In this document: positions 24,068 through 33,579 of the stretch, in pieces | Numbering within the stretch: the first letter of the stretch is position 1 | How the letters are laid out: each line of letters begins with the position of its first letter | Assembly: GCA_002437495.1 (NCBI GenBank) | Contig: DJQA01000014.1 | Span: 27,403-69,793 of the forward strand | Origin: Prevotellaceae bacterium UBA6398 | GTDB lineage: Bacteria; Bacteroidota; Bacteroidia; Bacteroidales; Bacteroidaceae | Reading direction: 5' to 3' | DNA length: 42,391 bases | Made by a program: the position numbers and the translations under genes | The notes under the pieces: generated by a model | Databases searched by the model: none | What the model saw: only the letters and a program-made list of their open reading frames with translations | What the model was told of the DNA's origin: nothing

Positions 24068-25305
24068 TTATTTCTTCCTGTGTATAATCAGATGTTTTAA
24101 GTGTCTTATAGTGGATTGCAAGCCGACCCTCCACAGCAAATTGCGCATGACATTTTTAACCATTGCCATTCCTCTATATGGAGCATATTTATTGAAAAAA
24201 TCCTCAGCAGATAACTCATTTGCATCGTGGAATAGTTGGTCACGATATGAATAAATAGGATACCTTTGGGAAATCTTTTTATTTTGTAAGGGTACTAATG
24301 GCTTCTTGAGCAATTCTTCACAATGAATATTTGTGTGTATATCATTCAATAAAGACATTCCTTTTTCTGACCTCACATTTACTTGTGTTGTTCCTTTGTC
24401 GTCATCAAAACTTGAGCATCCGGTTTCCCATATATCACCTAATGTAAAATCTGCTGCGGATTCTGATGCTTGGTATGGACAAAACAGACAGGAATTTCTC
24501 GAAATCTTTCCACTCAAAAAAAGCCTCAGATATTCATCAGATTCACTACCTCGCCGATAAATGCTTTCCCCTTTTTTACGAGCTTCATGGCTTTTGTAAT
24601 GTGCCATCGTACAATATAAAAAACCACGTTTCTTGTCTCTGAAAACAATATCAGCTATTTCCCCCTCTTGCTGTTGTTTTAATTCCACATACAAACCAAA
24701 GATAAGTGGAGACGGTACAGACTTACAAACGACATCTACAGTTATCAAGTTTTTATATTCCCTGCCTAAATATGCTTTTAGTCCCTTTATTTGACATGGT
24801 GTACCACTGAAACAGACGCTCCTGCCTGTATTGAGTATGGATTTTGTTTGTTTATAGCAGTCGCCAATCTCGCTTTGTACATATTTCGAATTACGAAATA
24901 AAGCAAGAGACTCAACTCTATCTATGGAAATATGTTTCACCTTCATGTCTTCGGTCATAACCGCCCCAAACACTACACCACCAAGTTTAATGATTTCCTC
25001 CGCTATAGCTGTAAATGCGCCTCCTGAAGTCGATTGGTAACGAATAGCGTCATCTTTATGTTGTATGATGAATGTTCGAGGGTGAAATACAATATCTTTA
25101 TTGGGGGGGGGGTATTTTTATTGCTTTGTACAATTAACCCTGGACAAACATTCTCACATGCTCCACAATCCACACAAAGTCCATAGTCTACGATAGGATG
25201 CATGAAGCCTTCTTCATTTGGTTGCATCTTGATTGCGCCTTTTGCGCATTTGTTGGCACATGCAGAACAACCGCAACACAATTCGCTTTTAACAAGTTTC
25301 GGCAT
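24068..25305 (-). pseudogene. F420-hydrogenase-beta-type iron-sulfur protein, split by a G10/C10 tract
   Basis: One gene in two frames. The first part (25305 to 25003) has two ferredoxin clusters, C10/C13/C16/C20 and C44/C47/C50/C54, then after P68 the frame changes and stops at 25003. The rest, open from about 25100 to 24068, carries TSGGAFTAIAEEI, GGVVFGAVMTED, SKYVQSEIGD and FSGTPCQIKGLKAYLG, the hallmarks of the Coenzyme F420 hydrogenase/dehydrogenase beta C-terminal domain. I translated the junction: with 11 C residues on the coding strand, not 10, the frame runs unbroken to give about 412 residues, the normal length. Relatives in capsule loci accompany pyruvyl transferases, as here. An internal GTG at 24973 could restart the C-terminal part. 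Phase variation, lesion or sequencing slip are all possible. Confidence 0.85.
25103..25112. repeat. Homopolymeric G10 tract (C10 on the coding strand)
   Basis: A run of ten G on the plus strand inside the iron-sulfur gene, about 200 bases after its start codon. It is the longest G/C homopolymer I noticed in the window. Length decides the frame: 10 gives early termination, 11 (or 8) gives the full protein. Confidence 0.95.
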
Positions 25306-25306
25306 T

Positions 25307-26488
25307 TTAAGAATTTAAGGCTTTTGTTAAATACTCCATAGATATTTTTCGCTTTTCATCAACGCGTTCTAAAACATCTTTGAAATTAATCTCATCAGCT
25401 ATACATTCAGATACGTCTTCTGTTCCTCTCAACATGCGGTTTGACAGCCCTGTAAAATCGAGCAATGTATATAGTCGATCATTTGCTGAAAATTTGCTAC
25501 CGTCAGGCCATCTGCGAAATGCAAAGAACTTGGTTGAGTTCAGAATACTGAATACACAACAATGAAACGAGTCTGTACACACATACTCGGCATTCCTTAT
25601 TAGATTAATAAACTCCGATGGACCTACATTATATGGTTTCTCGTCTACAACGTCCTCATCAGAAGCTATATAAGTGGCGCCATGAAGTAAGCCGATAATT
25701 CTACATCCCGTCTGTTTGCTCAACCTCTTAACAAAATCTCGTTGTCCTGGATTTTCGCCCATCAAATACATCAAAATATATCGACCATCTGCAAATGATT
25801 TTCTGTCTTGAATTTGCATCCATTCCTCAGCAGTCATCATCATTGTTGGGTCACAGACAACTGTTGCATCTCGGCCTGATTCTTTCTTTACGATATCAGC
25901 CCCACTATTTTCCCGAACACTGATATGCTCTATTCGTGAAAGGAAACGCTTTGCATGCTTATGTAAGGTTGCGGGCAATTCAGAAACACCGAAACTGGTA
26001 GAAAAAGCTATTTTCTTAACATCGTCAGGCACAAATTCCAATGTGAAATAACACCCAACAATATTCGAGGGTCTCCACAATTGGTCGCTGCCAACGACGA
26101 CAGCATCCATTTCCGCTGCTTGGTTTGATAGTCCTTTCCATCCTTTGACTACAGGAAGCATTTTATTCCATTTCCTGTTAAAGTCAGCATATACCTTTTT
26201 ACGGATTTGCATGTCATGGGCATAATGGTCTGTTGATGCAGATGCAGTTTTTCTTGAACGACTTTTTAAGTTCGCAATCAAATACTTTAGTTCCACTGGA
26301 TCAAACATCCTACCTAAGTAATACAGCAGCTTTTTGATATGTATTTCACGATGCACACCTCTTATCTCGAAAATCCGCGCATCATAACCAAGTTTTTCAA
26401 GTATATATTGTGTAGCGTATGTTTGGAGTGCGCTACCAAAATTTTCCTTATATGTAACGGCTGCTATGCCTATTTTCTTCTTCTCCAT
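25307..26488 (-). CDS. Polysaccharide pyruvyl transferase family protein
   Basis: Predicted enzyme that adds a pyruvate ketal from phosphoenolpyruvate to a glycan, or a relative of this GT-B-like family (CsaB/WcaK type). The 393-residue protein starts GIAAVTYKENFGSALQTYA, has the family signature VVVGSDQLWRP (131-140), SVRENSG, a CDPTMMMTAEEW segment and CTDSFHCCVFSIL near the C-terminus, where a conserved His sits. It lies one base before the iron-sulfur gene start (25305) and 2 bases after the glycosyltransferase stop, clearly co-transcribed. In related clusters it is paired with the F420-hydrogenase-beta-type protein, suggesting they act together. The acceptor is not known. Confidence 0.9.
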   Translation of the reverse strand: MEKKKIGIAAVTYKENFGSALQTYATQYILEKLGYDARIFEIRGVHREIHIKKLLYYLGRMFDPVELKYLIANLKSRSRKTASASTDHYAHDMQIRKKVYADFNRKWNKMLPVVKGWKGLSNQAAEMDAVVVGSDQLWRPSNIVGCYFTLEFVPDDVKKIAFSTSFGVSELPATLHKHAKRFLSRIEHISVRENSGADIVKKESGRDATVVCDPTMMMTAEEWMQIQDRKSFADGRYILMYLMGENPGQRDFVKRLSKQTGCRIIGLLHGATYIASDEDVVDEKPYNVGPSEFINLIRNAEYVCTDSFHCCVFSILNSTKFFAFRRWPDGSKFSANDRLYTLLDFTGLSNRMLRGTEDVSECIADEINFKDVLERVDEKRKISMEYLTKALNS

Positions 26489-26490
26489 AC

Positions 26491-27585
26491 CTATTTTGTA
26501 TACTTACGATAAACATTCATATATTTCTTCACCACTTCATGTATGTCAAATTGTTTTGCCCTTTCCATGCAACGTTTCGATATTGCATTGTAATAATCTT
26601 TGTCGTCTGCCAACTTTTGCAATAATGCAGCCAATGCTTCACTGTCTCCAAGTTCAAACAGTTCGCCAGCTCCTTGAACGACCTCCCTTAGACCATTCAC
26701 GTTGGTAGCGATAAAAGGATGACCACTAGCCATGCCCTCAATGGATGACAACGAAAGTCCTTCATATATTGATGACATACAAACGACATCAGAACTTTTC
26801 AATATCCGAGGCACATCATTTCTTATATACAGTGAATGAACCCTATCCGCAACCACCAACTTTTCACAATAGGCTCTAAGTTCTACAGCTTCCTTATCTG
26901 TTTCCTTACTTCCCACCAGTATGGCATGAAAACGTTTCGGCAACTTTGCTATAGCCTCAACGATAGTGTCTTGACGTTTTGGATAAGTATATCTTGCTAC
27001 CATCGTAACAGTAAATACATTTTCATTAGTGCCAATCAATTCTTTTTTTGAATATGGCTTAGCATTCACATATTTTTGGGTGTCCACCCCATTAGGTATG
27101 GACAAAGAATTTACTTTGGGATAATATTCTCTAAATGTTTCTAAAGCCCTGTCTGCACAAGCCACCACACATTTAAAACATTTTTGATATACAAATTTAT
27201 CAGCCTTGTTCAACAGCCACTTGTTTCGTCGTTTGTTTTGTGTCGAATGTTCTGTATAAATAAGTGGTGTTTTACAACCATTCAACCAATTGGCAAGACC
27301 AGCCCAATAAAGAGCAGGGAATAAATGCACATGCACAATATCGTAATTCTTCAAGATTGGTCTTATACGAAAAATATGCATAGGATTATACATGCTTCCT
27401 TTTGACAATGCTGAAACAGGAATTTCCAAATTTATAAGTCTGTTAGGAAATGTCCTGTCTGGAGAATCAAATAGTTGTATTACCTCAACATCGTGTCCTA
27501 GTTCTTTTTGGACTTTTGCTATCTCAACGACTAAACTTTGGGCACCGCCCGTACTCATTCGGTCTATAATATGGAGTATTCGCAT
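26491..27585 (-). CDS. Family 4 glycosyltransferase
   Basis: Retaining GT-B transferase of 364 residues. N-terminal IIDRMSTGGAQSLVVEIAK carries the glycine loop typical of GT4 acceptor domains; the C-terminal domain has TMVARYTYPKRQD and the E-x7-E motif IYEGLSLSSIEGMASGHP. It begins directly after the stop of the preceding transferase gene (27586) and ends 2 bases before the pyruvyl transferase gene start. It probably adds one sugar of the repeat unit; donor unknown. Confidence 0.9.
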   Translation of the reverse strand: MRILHIIDRMSTGGAQSLVVEIAKVQKELGHDVEVIQLFDSPDRTFPNRLINLEIPVSALSKGSMYNPMHIFRIRPILKNYDIVHVHLFPALYWAGLANWLNGCKTPLIYTEHSTQNKRRNKWLLNKADKFVYQKCFKCVVACADRALETFREYYPKVNSLSIPNGVDTQKYVNAKPYSKKELIGTNENVFTVTMVARYTYPKRQDTIVEAIAKLPKRFHAILVGSKETDKEAVELRAYCEKLVVADRVHSLYIRNDVPRILKSSDVVCMSSIYEGLSLSSIEGMASGHPFIATNVNGLREVVQGAGELFELGDSEALAALLQKLADDKDYYNAISKRCMERAKQFDIHEVVKKYMNVYRKYTK

Positions 27586-28596
27586 TTAGAACCAGTTTTT
27601 GATTTTTGAATCAATGATACCTAAATATGTCTCATCATTATAGTGGCTTTCAAATATCCTATCCACATGTTTTCTATACATTTTAAAATCATGAGAAACA
27701 TTTTCAAAATCCACAATCTGTTTCGAAATTGCTTTTGCATCCAAAGGATATTGAGCTTTAATCGTAAAATCCCCCAAATCAATATGACGATTGAAGTCAT
27801 CTACTGTATTGCTAAATATTGGGATTAGGTAGTTAGAAAGATATGAATTCATTTTTGTCGGAGTTGCCACCCTATTTACTATGTGGTTGTCTCTCAAAAT
27901 AAAGCCATATTTGTAACGATGTAACTCGCCTTGTAATTCTTCCATACTTACATATTTGATATCATAGTTTTTAATACCACGGACCACAATTTTTTTTAAA
28001 AATTCTTCTCTGTTTTTACTTAAAAGCACAATTCTTGCATTTGGTAATTTACGTTCTACCAAAGCATATACATCCAACATTAGGTCAACTCCCTGCCATG
28101 CAGAAGTATTTCCTGCATACACAAAGGTTGGATTTTTATATTGATCAAGATCAAAATATGTAGAAAGAGGAAGATTATAGCAAGGCATAATGATCGCATT
28201 ATTCAAACGACATAAATACATTTCTCTGTAATGTTTACGCATTTCCTCTGAAACCAGAAAAATAACATCAGCAAAATGCAATGCAATAAATGATAGTGTG
28301 AAGCGACAAACATAACGAAAATAGTTGTGAATAGTTTTTTCAGCCAATATTGCCTCTTCTGCAGCTACACCTTGAGACCAAAAAATAGTCTTAGCCTTTC
28401 TATTCTTACACTTAGCCTTAAAAAAATCTTTTACGGTTATTGTTACAATAATATCCGCATCAGCAAGTTCCGCCAAATCTTGTGTTTTCACAAGAGATAC
28501 ATTTTTACGTGTCAATGCTTTTTCTATTATGCCAACATAATAGTTTGTTGCATCATTTAGTGATTTAGGATTACAGTATAAATATGCTTTTTTCAT
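27586..28596 (-). CDS. GT-B glycosyltransferase-like protein
   Basis: Protein of 336 residues with a weaker glycosyltransferase signature. It has a short N-terminal domain with ADIIVTITVKDFF and a TIFWSQGVAAEEA stretch, then a C-terminal domain beginning NPTFVYAGNTSAWQGVDLMLDV that aligns in style with GT4 donor domains. TPTKMNSYLSNYLIPIFS sits where the E-x7-E motif is expected, but the glutamates are not obvious. Overlap with the WbsX gene is four bases (28593-28596) and it abuts the next transferase gene. Base composition is AT-rich compared with the core genes, in line with transfer of the central cluster. Confidence 0.75.
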   Translation of the reverse strand: MKKAYLYCNPKSLNDATNYYVGIIEKALTRKNVSLVKTQDLAELADADIIVTITVKDFFKAKCKNRKAKTIFWSQGVAAEEAILAEKTIHNYFRYVCRFTLSFIALHFADVIFLVSEEMRKHYREMYLCRLNNAIIMPCYNLPLSTYFDLDQYKNPTFVYAGNTSAWQGVDLMLDVYALVERKLPNARIVLLSKNREEFLKKIVVRGIKNYDIKYVSMEELQGELHRYKYGFILRDNHIVNRVATPTKMNSYLSNYLIPIFSNTVDDFNRHIDLGDFTIKAQYPLDAKAISKQIVDFENVSHDFKMYRKHVDRIFESHYNDETYLGIIDSKIKNWF

Positions 28597-29705
28597 TTAT
28601 GTGTCTCGTTATTTATTTCCTCTATAGTTTCCTTTAATGCACAAATAAACCCTTTCCCATATTTCAAGTCTGGTTCCATATAGTTGCCTTCTCCCCATTC
28701 ATTCCAAGACTTCAAAAACACGATACGCTTACTTTGTGGTTTCTGTTGTATTGTACTTAGAATTTTCTTTGCATGGACTTTAAATAATTCGGGAGTTGCA
28801 TTATGCAGGACAGTACCTCCACGCCCACTTCTTGGGGTATGATCCCAATTGGGCATCATCGTTGGAAACACGTCTTCACGGTAGTCTTCGTTGAAAACAC
28901 TATGCTTTATCGCTTTCTTATAAGAAATTATATACGGAACTTTTATAATTTTCCTGATAAGATTAAAACAGCGAAAGATAAAATTAGATGTTCTGTTGTA
29001 CTGATAGTAATTATCCAATCTGTGACAATGGTTTACTGCGTCAAAGCCATACCTTTTAATTTCGTCAATTTTTTCCTTATGTAGAGTTTGACCAACAAAG
29101 AAAAAACCTTTGAATCCGTTATCAATTGCAAGTTGATTCCATTGTTCTTTAAACTCCTTAAAGTTTTTGAATTTAAGTGGCTGGTAAATAACAAACAATA
29201 ATTTTCCGTCAATCTTAATGTAGCGTTCATCCTTAAACGCTTTTAGCAATGAATAGAAATGCTTTTCGTTGTCTTCTTTGCCAAGATATTTCTGCTCAGC
29301 AAGTATTTTTTTCTCTACGGTTCCATCATTATTCCAAAACTTAGAATACCATGATTCATTAGCCCAACATAGGCAGAACGGGAAATCAGGTTTGCCACTT
29401 TCCACCACCTCTTTAAATGGTCTTTCTAATTCTTCAAATCCTGCTTCAAACCAATAATGATAATAACAAAAACCTGTTACCCCAGCTTCTTTAGCCAATT
29501 CCACCTGTGCTTCTCTCACTTCAGGCAAACGCAAATCGTAATAACCAAGTTCAGAAGGGACTTTTGGTTGATAATGGCCAGGATAAAGTTTTTTTGCTTT
29601 CCCTACGTTAGTCCACTCTGTAAATCCTTTTCCCCACCATTCATTGTTTCGTTTTGTAGGATGGTATTGAGGAAGGTAATATGCAATAACTTTAACGTTG
29701 TTCAT
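28593..29705 (-). CDS. wbsX: WbsX-type GH99-like domain protein
   Basis: Protein of 370 residues from the glycoside hydrolase family 99-like WbsX group, common in O-antigen and rhamnan clusters; proposed to trim or transfer mannose- or rhamnose-related glycans, without settled biochemistry. Motifs: AYYLPQYHPTKRN near the start, NEWWGKGFTEWTNV, GFCYYHYWF and, near the C-terminus, FLKSWNEWGEGNYMEPD. I chose ATG 29705 because it fits the family opening and avoids overlap; a start at 29741 would add a basic 12-residue tail and overlap the polymerase gene by 19 bases. Lies between the polymerase gene and a transferase. Confidence 0.88.
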   Translation of the reverse strand: MNNVKVIAYYLPQYHPTKRNNEWWGKGFTEWTNVGKAKKLYPGHYQPKVPSELGYYDLRLPEVREAQVELAKEAGVTGFCYYHYWFEAGFEELERPFKEVVESGKPDFPFCLCWANESWYSKFWNNDGTVEKKILAEQKYLGKEDNEKHFYSLLKAFKDERYIKIDGKLLFVIYQPLKFKNFKEFKEQWNQLAIDNGFKGFFFVGQTLHKEKIDEIKRYGFDAVNHCHRLDNYYQYNRTSNFIFRCFNLIRKIIKVPYIISYKKAIKHSVFNEDYREDVFPTMMPNWDHTPRSGRGGTVLHNATPELFKVHAKKILSTIQQKPQSKRIVFLKSWNEWGEGNYMEPDLKYGKGFICALKETIEEINNETHK

Positions 29706-29722
29706 ATTATCATTTTTTATAT

Positions 29723-30850
29723 TTAATCTTCTGCGATCCATGATTTATAGGGGAAATACCTTTCATATATTTTCCCCTGAGTATTTATTCGTAAGTCACT
29801 ATCTGCTCCCAATAGCCTTCCTTGACACACATAAACACCTATACATACAAAGAAAATGAACGAGAGGCTATGCGCACCACGCACTTTAGTTTGAAGAAAA
29901 ACTTTTGCACAATCGGCAATCATTAACCAATAAAATGGAGCGATATAATTTGACAAACGATAAAAAGCATAGGAAAAGACTGCCAACATTTGTAATATAG
30001 AAAACGCGTATGCAAATCCTATATATTTCCCATCACTATTTTTTATATTATAATATGCCAATGACATGGGAATAAATACATAGTATACAACATGCATTGT
30101 ATAATAATTCGCATTCAATGTCTGGCTAAACTGGTTGTTATAATAATCTGCAATTTCTTGACTTCCTGTCAAAGCTATAAGGAATTTTGTCTGATCTGGT
30201 AGCATTTGATAGAGAAAGGGAGATAATAGTGAAATAATAATAATCACAAAAAAAGATTTCTTTGTAAACTTAATTTTGAAAAGGAAAGGAATAAAGAGAG
30301 CCCCTATAGCAGAGACATGAAAATTGAATGCCAAAAAGCCAAACAAGATAACAAACAAATATTTTTTATTCTTGTAGAATTCAAAAGCAATAAGAGCACA
30401 TGAGACTGCCATCGCCTCTCTAAGACATTCTGTGTTATACTCAAGATAATTCATCACATAATATACTAACAATGCCACAAAAACATTCTTGCTATTACGC
30501 TTTAGAAAGAACAGAATGGTCAAATTTAGAATTAACGCATGAATAAATTGAAATGTGTAAAAACTTGGTGATAAATACTTGCATAAAGAGCAGAATACAA
30601 CCCACCCTGGTTGGTAGTCTGTCATTTCAAAATCAGTTGTGCTCAGCCTGTCTATGCTTGGATATTTTTCATAACTTGGCATATAACTATAAGTCGTGTC
30701 TGCACCGATTTCAAATCTCAGTGCAGCTATCGCAATAAACACAATTGCTATGACACATAACCAAAGATTATAGTTGCGGATGCTGTACAAAACTCCACTG
30801 TATCGTAAAACACAATATATAAGCAGAACTAACGGTAATAAATATATCAT
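29723..30850 (-). CDS. EpsG-family polysaccharide polymerase (Wzy-like)
   Basis: Integral membrane protein of 375 residues with about ten to eleven spans, predicted to polymerise repeat units at the outer face of the inner membrane. It has the EpsG-type features RFEIGADTTYSYMPSYEKYP early on, and the central NYLEYNTECLREAMAVSCALIAF, where the ...QxxRxxxA-like pattern marks the family (here LREAMA). Start overlaps the flippase stop by ATGA (30847-30850). AT-rich like its neighbours. Together with the flippase it shows a Wzx/Wzy-dependent locus. Subclass call is moderate; the polymerase role is inferred from family and position. Confidence 0.85.
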   Translation of the reverse strand: MIYLLPLVLLIYCVLRYSGVLYSIRNYNLWLCVIAIVFIAIAALRFEIGADTTYSYMPSYEKYPSIDRLSTTDFEMTDYQPGWVVFCSLCKYLSPSFYTFQFIHALILNLTILFFLKRNSKNVFVALLVYYVMNYLEYNTECLREAMAVSCALIAFEFYKNKKYLFVILFGFLAFNFHVSAIGALFIPFLFKIKFTKKSFFVIIIISLLSPFLYQMLPDQTKFLIALTGSQEIADYYNNQFSQTLNANYYTMHVVYYVFIPMSLAYYNIKNSDGKYIGFAYAFSILQMLAVFSYAFYRLSNYIAPFYWLMIADCAKVFLQTKVRGAHSLSFIFFVCIGVYVCQGRLLGADSDLRINTQGKIYERYFPYKSWIAED

Positions 30851-32376
30851 TTCTTTTTAATCTTGTTTTTTATTAATTCTAATATCATCCGGCGTTCTTC
30901 ATTGTTCAAAACACATAATGAACTTGTTACGACAGCAATCATAACTGCAATTAAAGTGCTGATTACTATTTCGCAAAAATTGTTATTCCAACTTATATAA
31001 GATAAAGGGTAAACGAACGCCGATGAAAGGACAATCGCAAAAGATGACGGAATAATAAATTTTTGAAAATACCTCCTGATTGAAAAATCAATTGTTTTAC
31101 TTAATACCATCAGTCGCATAATATGAGCTAATGCAAAAACAATAATAGTTGTTATATACGCATAAATTGGTGATACACCATCCCTAAACAAAAAATAAAT
31201 AACAGGCAGACTCAAGAGCGTAAAAGTATCAACTATTCCATGATAATATTTGACTTTATTAGCAGCTTGGACTATTGTCGTTATTGGATTTGATAAACAT
31301 AAAATAAATGTGTAAACAAGCGACAGACGAGTAAATTCAACCATGTATTGCTCAACATTGCCAAGCCAAAGTTTTACTAAAGGTTCTGTTATAACATAAA
31401 TGGGAAGTATTAGTATAAGCATTAATATGAATACGACTTTGTTGCTTAACATAAATAACTTGTTCATATAGTGGAAATCCTTGCTCGCATAACTTTTTAT
31501 CAATGCAGGTCTTACAGCTGTATAGAAATTAGATGAAAATTGATTTACAGCAGCACTGATCTGTGCACTTATTGCATAAGCAGCATTTGCTATTGGACCA
31601 TAGAAAACATTCAATAGCATATTGACGCCTTGCGTGTTACACATTCCTGCCAAAGAGCCAAACAATGACCACGAAGAATATGAGAATATATCCTTAAACA
31701 TAGCTTTGTCCCAATTAAGAGTAAATCGAGCTTCTTTATAACGTCTATGGCTAATTATTATATACGCAAAGCTTATTCCTGCAAACACCATGCAATGTAA
31801 AACAGCATACAAGGCTAATTTATCCATGCTAAACAATGGTAATATAAATATTATGCCTAATTTTAATATCACCTCAATTATACTAATTGACGCATAGATG
31901 TTCATTTCTTCATGAGAAATGATTAGAGCTTGGAATGGATTAGATATAAGAGAAAAGGTACAAGTTAGTAATGCCATTTGGAACACCCACATTACGGCTG
32001 ATTCTCGACCAGCAGGTATGGTCATTTTATTAAGGACGAACCATACGCCCACAGTTTCTGCTACTATTATTATGATTCCAATTACAATCAAATATGTTAG
32101 TATAATCATTGCAAATGCTTTTTGCAATCGAACCTTATCATTCTTTCCAATGTAAAAGGAAAAAAATCGTTGTGAAGCTGCAGACAAAACACTTGAAATG
32201 AAAACCAATGAAGAGACAAAGCCTGCAACTGCATTATATGTTCCATAATCCGCTACGCCAAGAGTTTGTAATAAGACTCTTACAGTTATAAGAGATATCG
32301 CCATAACCAAAAACATTCTTGCATATAAATACATCGTATTTTTGGCTATCCTTTTGTTATTATTCACTTGACTCAT
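30847..32376 (-). CDS. wzx: Wzx-type flippase (MOP superfamily)
   Basis: Polytopic protein of 509 residues with 12 to 14 membrane helices, expected to flip lipid-linked repeat units to the periplasmic side. It has the N-terminal amphipathic start KRIAKNTMYLYARM, GVADYGTYNAVAGFVS (the conserved family loop near residue 40) and repeated basic cytoplasmic loops. It overlaps the beta-helix gene stop by four bases (32373-32376) and the polymerase start by four, so these are translationally linked. Substrate specificity cannot be read from sequence. Confidence 0.9.
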   Translation of the reverse strand: MSQVNNNKRIAKNTMYLYARMFLVMAISLITVRVLLQTLGVADYGTYNAVAGFVSSLVFISSVLSAASQRFFSFYIGKNDKVRLQKAFAMIILTYLIVIGIIIIVAETVGVWFVLNKMTIPAGRESAVMWVFQMALLTCTFSLISNPFQALIISHEEMNIYASISIIEVILKLGIIFILPLFSMDKLALYAVLHCMVFAGISFAYIIISHRRYKEARFTLNWDKAMFKDIFSYSSWSLFGSLAGMCNTQGVNMLLNVFYGPIANAAYAISAQISAAVNQFSSNFYTAVRPALIKSYASKDFHYMNKLFMLSNKVVFILMLILILPIYVITEPLVKLWLGNVEQYMVEFTRLSLVYTFILCLSNPITTIVQAANKVKYYHGIVDTFTLLSLPVIYFLFRDGVSPIYAYITTIIVFALAHIMRLMVLSKTIDFSIRRYFQKFIIPSSFAIVLSSAFVYPLSYISWNNNFCEIVISTLIAVMIAVVTSSLCVLNNEERRMILELIKNKIKKK

Positions 32377-33560
32377 TTATTTTTTATAAAAGACAATCTT
32401 AAATTTTGAGTTATTTTCGGATTTCCTATATTATGAAGTGTAATGTTCTTTAGATTAGAGTCTATTCCGTAAATAGTTTTCTGTATAAGACCATTCTCAA
32501 AACGGATATCACTGGATGACCCCAGATACACTCCACCAATTTTACATTTTCTAATGACTATATCTGCTTTATTGGCTTTGTATGCCTGAAAATCATTTAT
32601 ATAGCCTTGCAGATATCTGTAATTATCATATAGTCTGCAATTTTCTATTAGTACATTATTCACAACATCTGACTCATTGGGCTCAATATCAATTCCAGCT
32701 CCAGGCCCTTTACCAAAACATATCGCTTTTGCACCTGTATGGTGAAATGATGAATTTTTTATAGATATATTGTTGCCTTTTGTTATTGATAATCCTTGTC
32801 TGCCGTTATACGCACATTCAACATTGTCAACAATTATATCCTGTCCCATAACATAAATGCCATCTCCCCAAAAATATTTTAGTTTTAAGTTCTTGATTGT
32901 TATGTTTTTACTGTTTTTATTTATATAGATACCATGTTGCCATTCTTTGCGATTTTGTGAATCTTTTAATAGTGTCCCCGTAAAAATATGTTCATTCCCA
33001 TTTATATTTATATCTCTGCCACGTATCTCCATAGCATACCCTCCGTTATATTTTGTCGACAATGTATATATGTCTGCATAAAAATTAATGTTGGTATTCG
33101 ACTTTACAACAAAATACGATGCGAAATCAGGAACTGCTATCATACAAGTTTTATAGATAAACACCTCATTATGTATCTTATCGGAAATCAACGAAGAAAT
33201 ATTTGAGAGTGTATGCCTATCAATATTCTTAAACATTCTTGTAGATATGGTATCAACAATCCAAGAACCTTTAATCATTACATTCTTAAATATACCTGTA
33301 TGGTTCTTCCAACGAAGTTTTGTTTCATTTCCTATTAAAGTACCATTATATAAACAGCCGCCTGAAATAAAGCAAACTGTTCCTTTTGGGGGAAGCGTAT
33401 AAACCTTTCCTTTTAAATCAATCTGTTTTGAAATTATTAGAACAGAATCCGAATTTATGATTGAACGTACCGATTCGTTTCTGTACGATGTCGTTTCAAA
33501 ACCTGTAAATACAATGGTTAATGTTGCTATGAAGATGAGAAAGAAGAAAGATTTTAACAT
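32373..33560 (-). CDS. Secreted right-handed parallel beta-helix protein
   Basis: Exported protein of 395 residues. The start at 33560 gives MLKSFFFLIFIATLTIVFTG, a signal peptide or anchor; a longer frame from 33605 would overlap rfbB. After about 120 residues come repeating coils with the N-I-x-I-x-N/D rhythm, for example KNSKNITIKNLKLKYF, DIIVDNVECAYNGRQ and NNISIKNSSFHHTGA, typical of pectate-lyase-like or PbH1 repeats. It lies between rfbB (19-base gap) and the flippase. Such proteins in capsule loci can be lyases or epimerases acting on the glycan, but no catalytic set is recognisable here. AT-rich. Confidence 0.75.
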   Translation of the reverse strand: MLKSFFFLIFIATLTIVFTGFETTSYRNESVRSIINSDSVLIISKQIDLKGKVYTLPPKGTVCFISGGCLYNGTLIGNETKLRWKNHTGIFKNVMIKGSWIVDTISTRMFKNIDRHTLSNISSLISDKIHNEVFIYKTCMIAVPDFASYFVVKSNTNINFYADIYTLSTKYNGGYAMEIRGRDININGNEHIFTGTLLKDSQNRKEWQHGIYINKNSKNITIKNLKLKYFWGDGIYVMGQDIIVDNVECAYNGRQGLSITKGNNISIKNSSFHHTGAKAICFGKGPGAGIDIEPNESDVVNNVLIENCRLYDNYRYLQGYINDFQAYKANKADIVIRKCKIGGVYLGSSSDIRFENGLIQKTIYGIDSNLKNITLHNIGNPKITQNLRLSFIKNK

Positions 33561-33579
33561 AACCTGAAAGAGGACAATA

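Noticed and set aside
24068..24973. A separate complete gene for the C-terminal F420-beta domain
   Set aside because: Family motifs (TSGGAFTA, KLGGVVFGA) continue upstream of the GTG in the same frame up to the C10 tract, so it is part of a longer gene.
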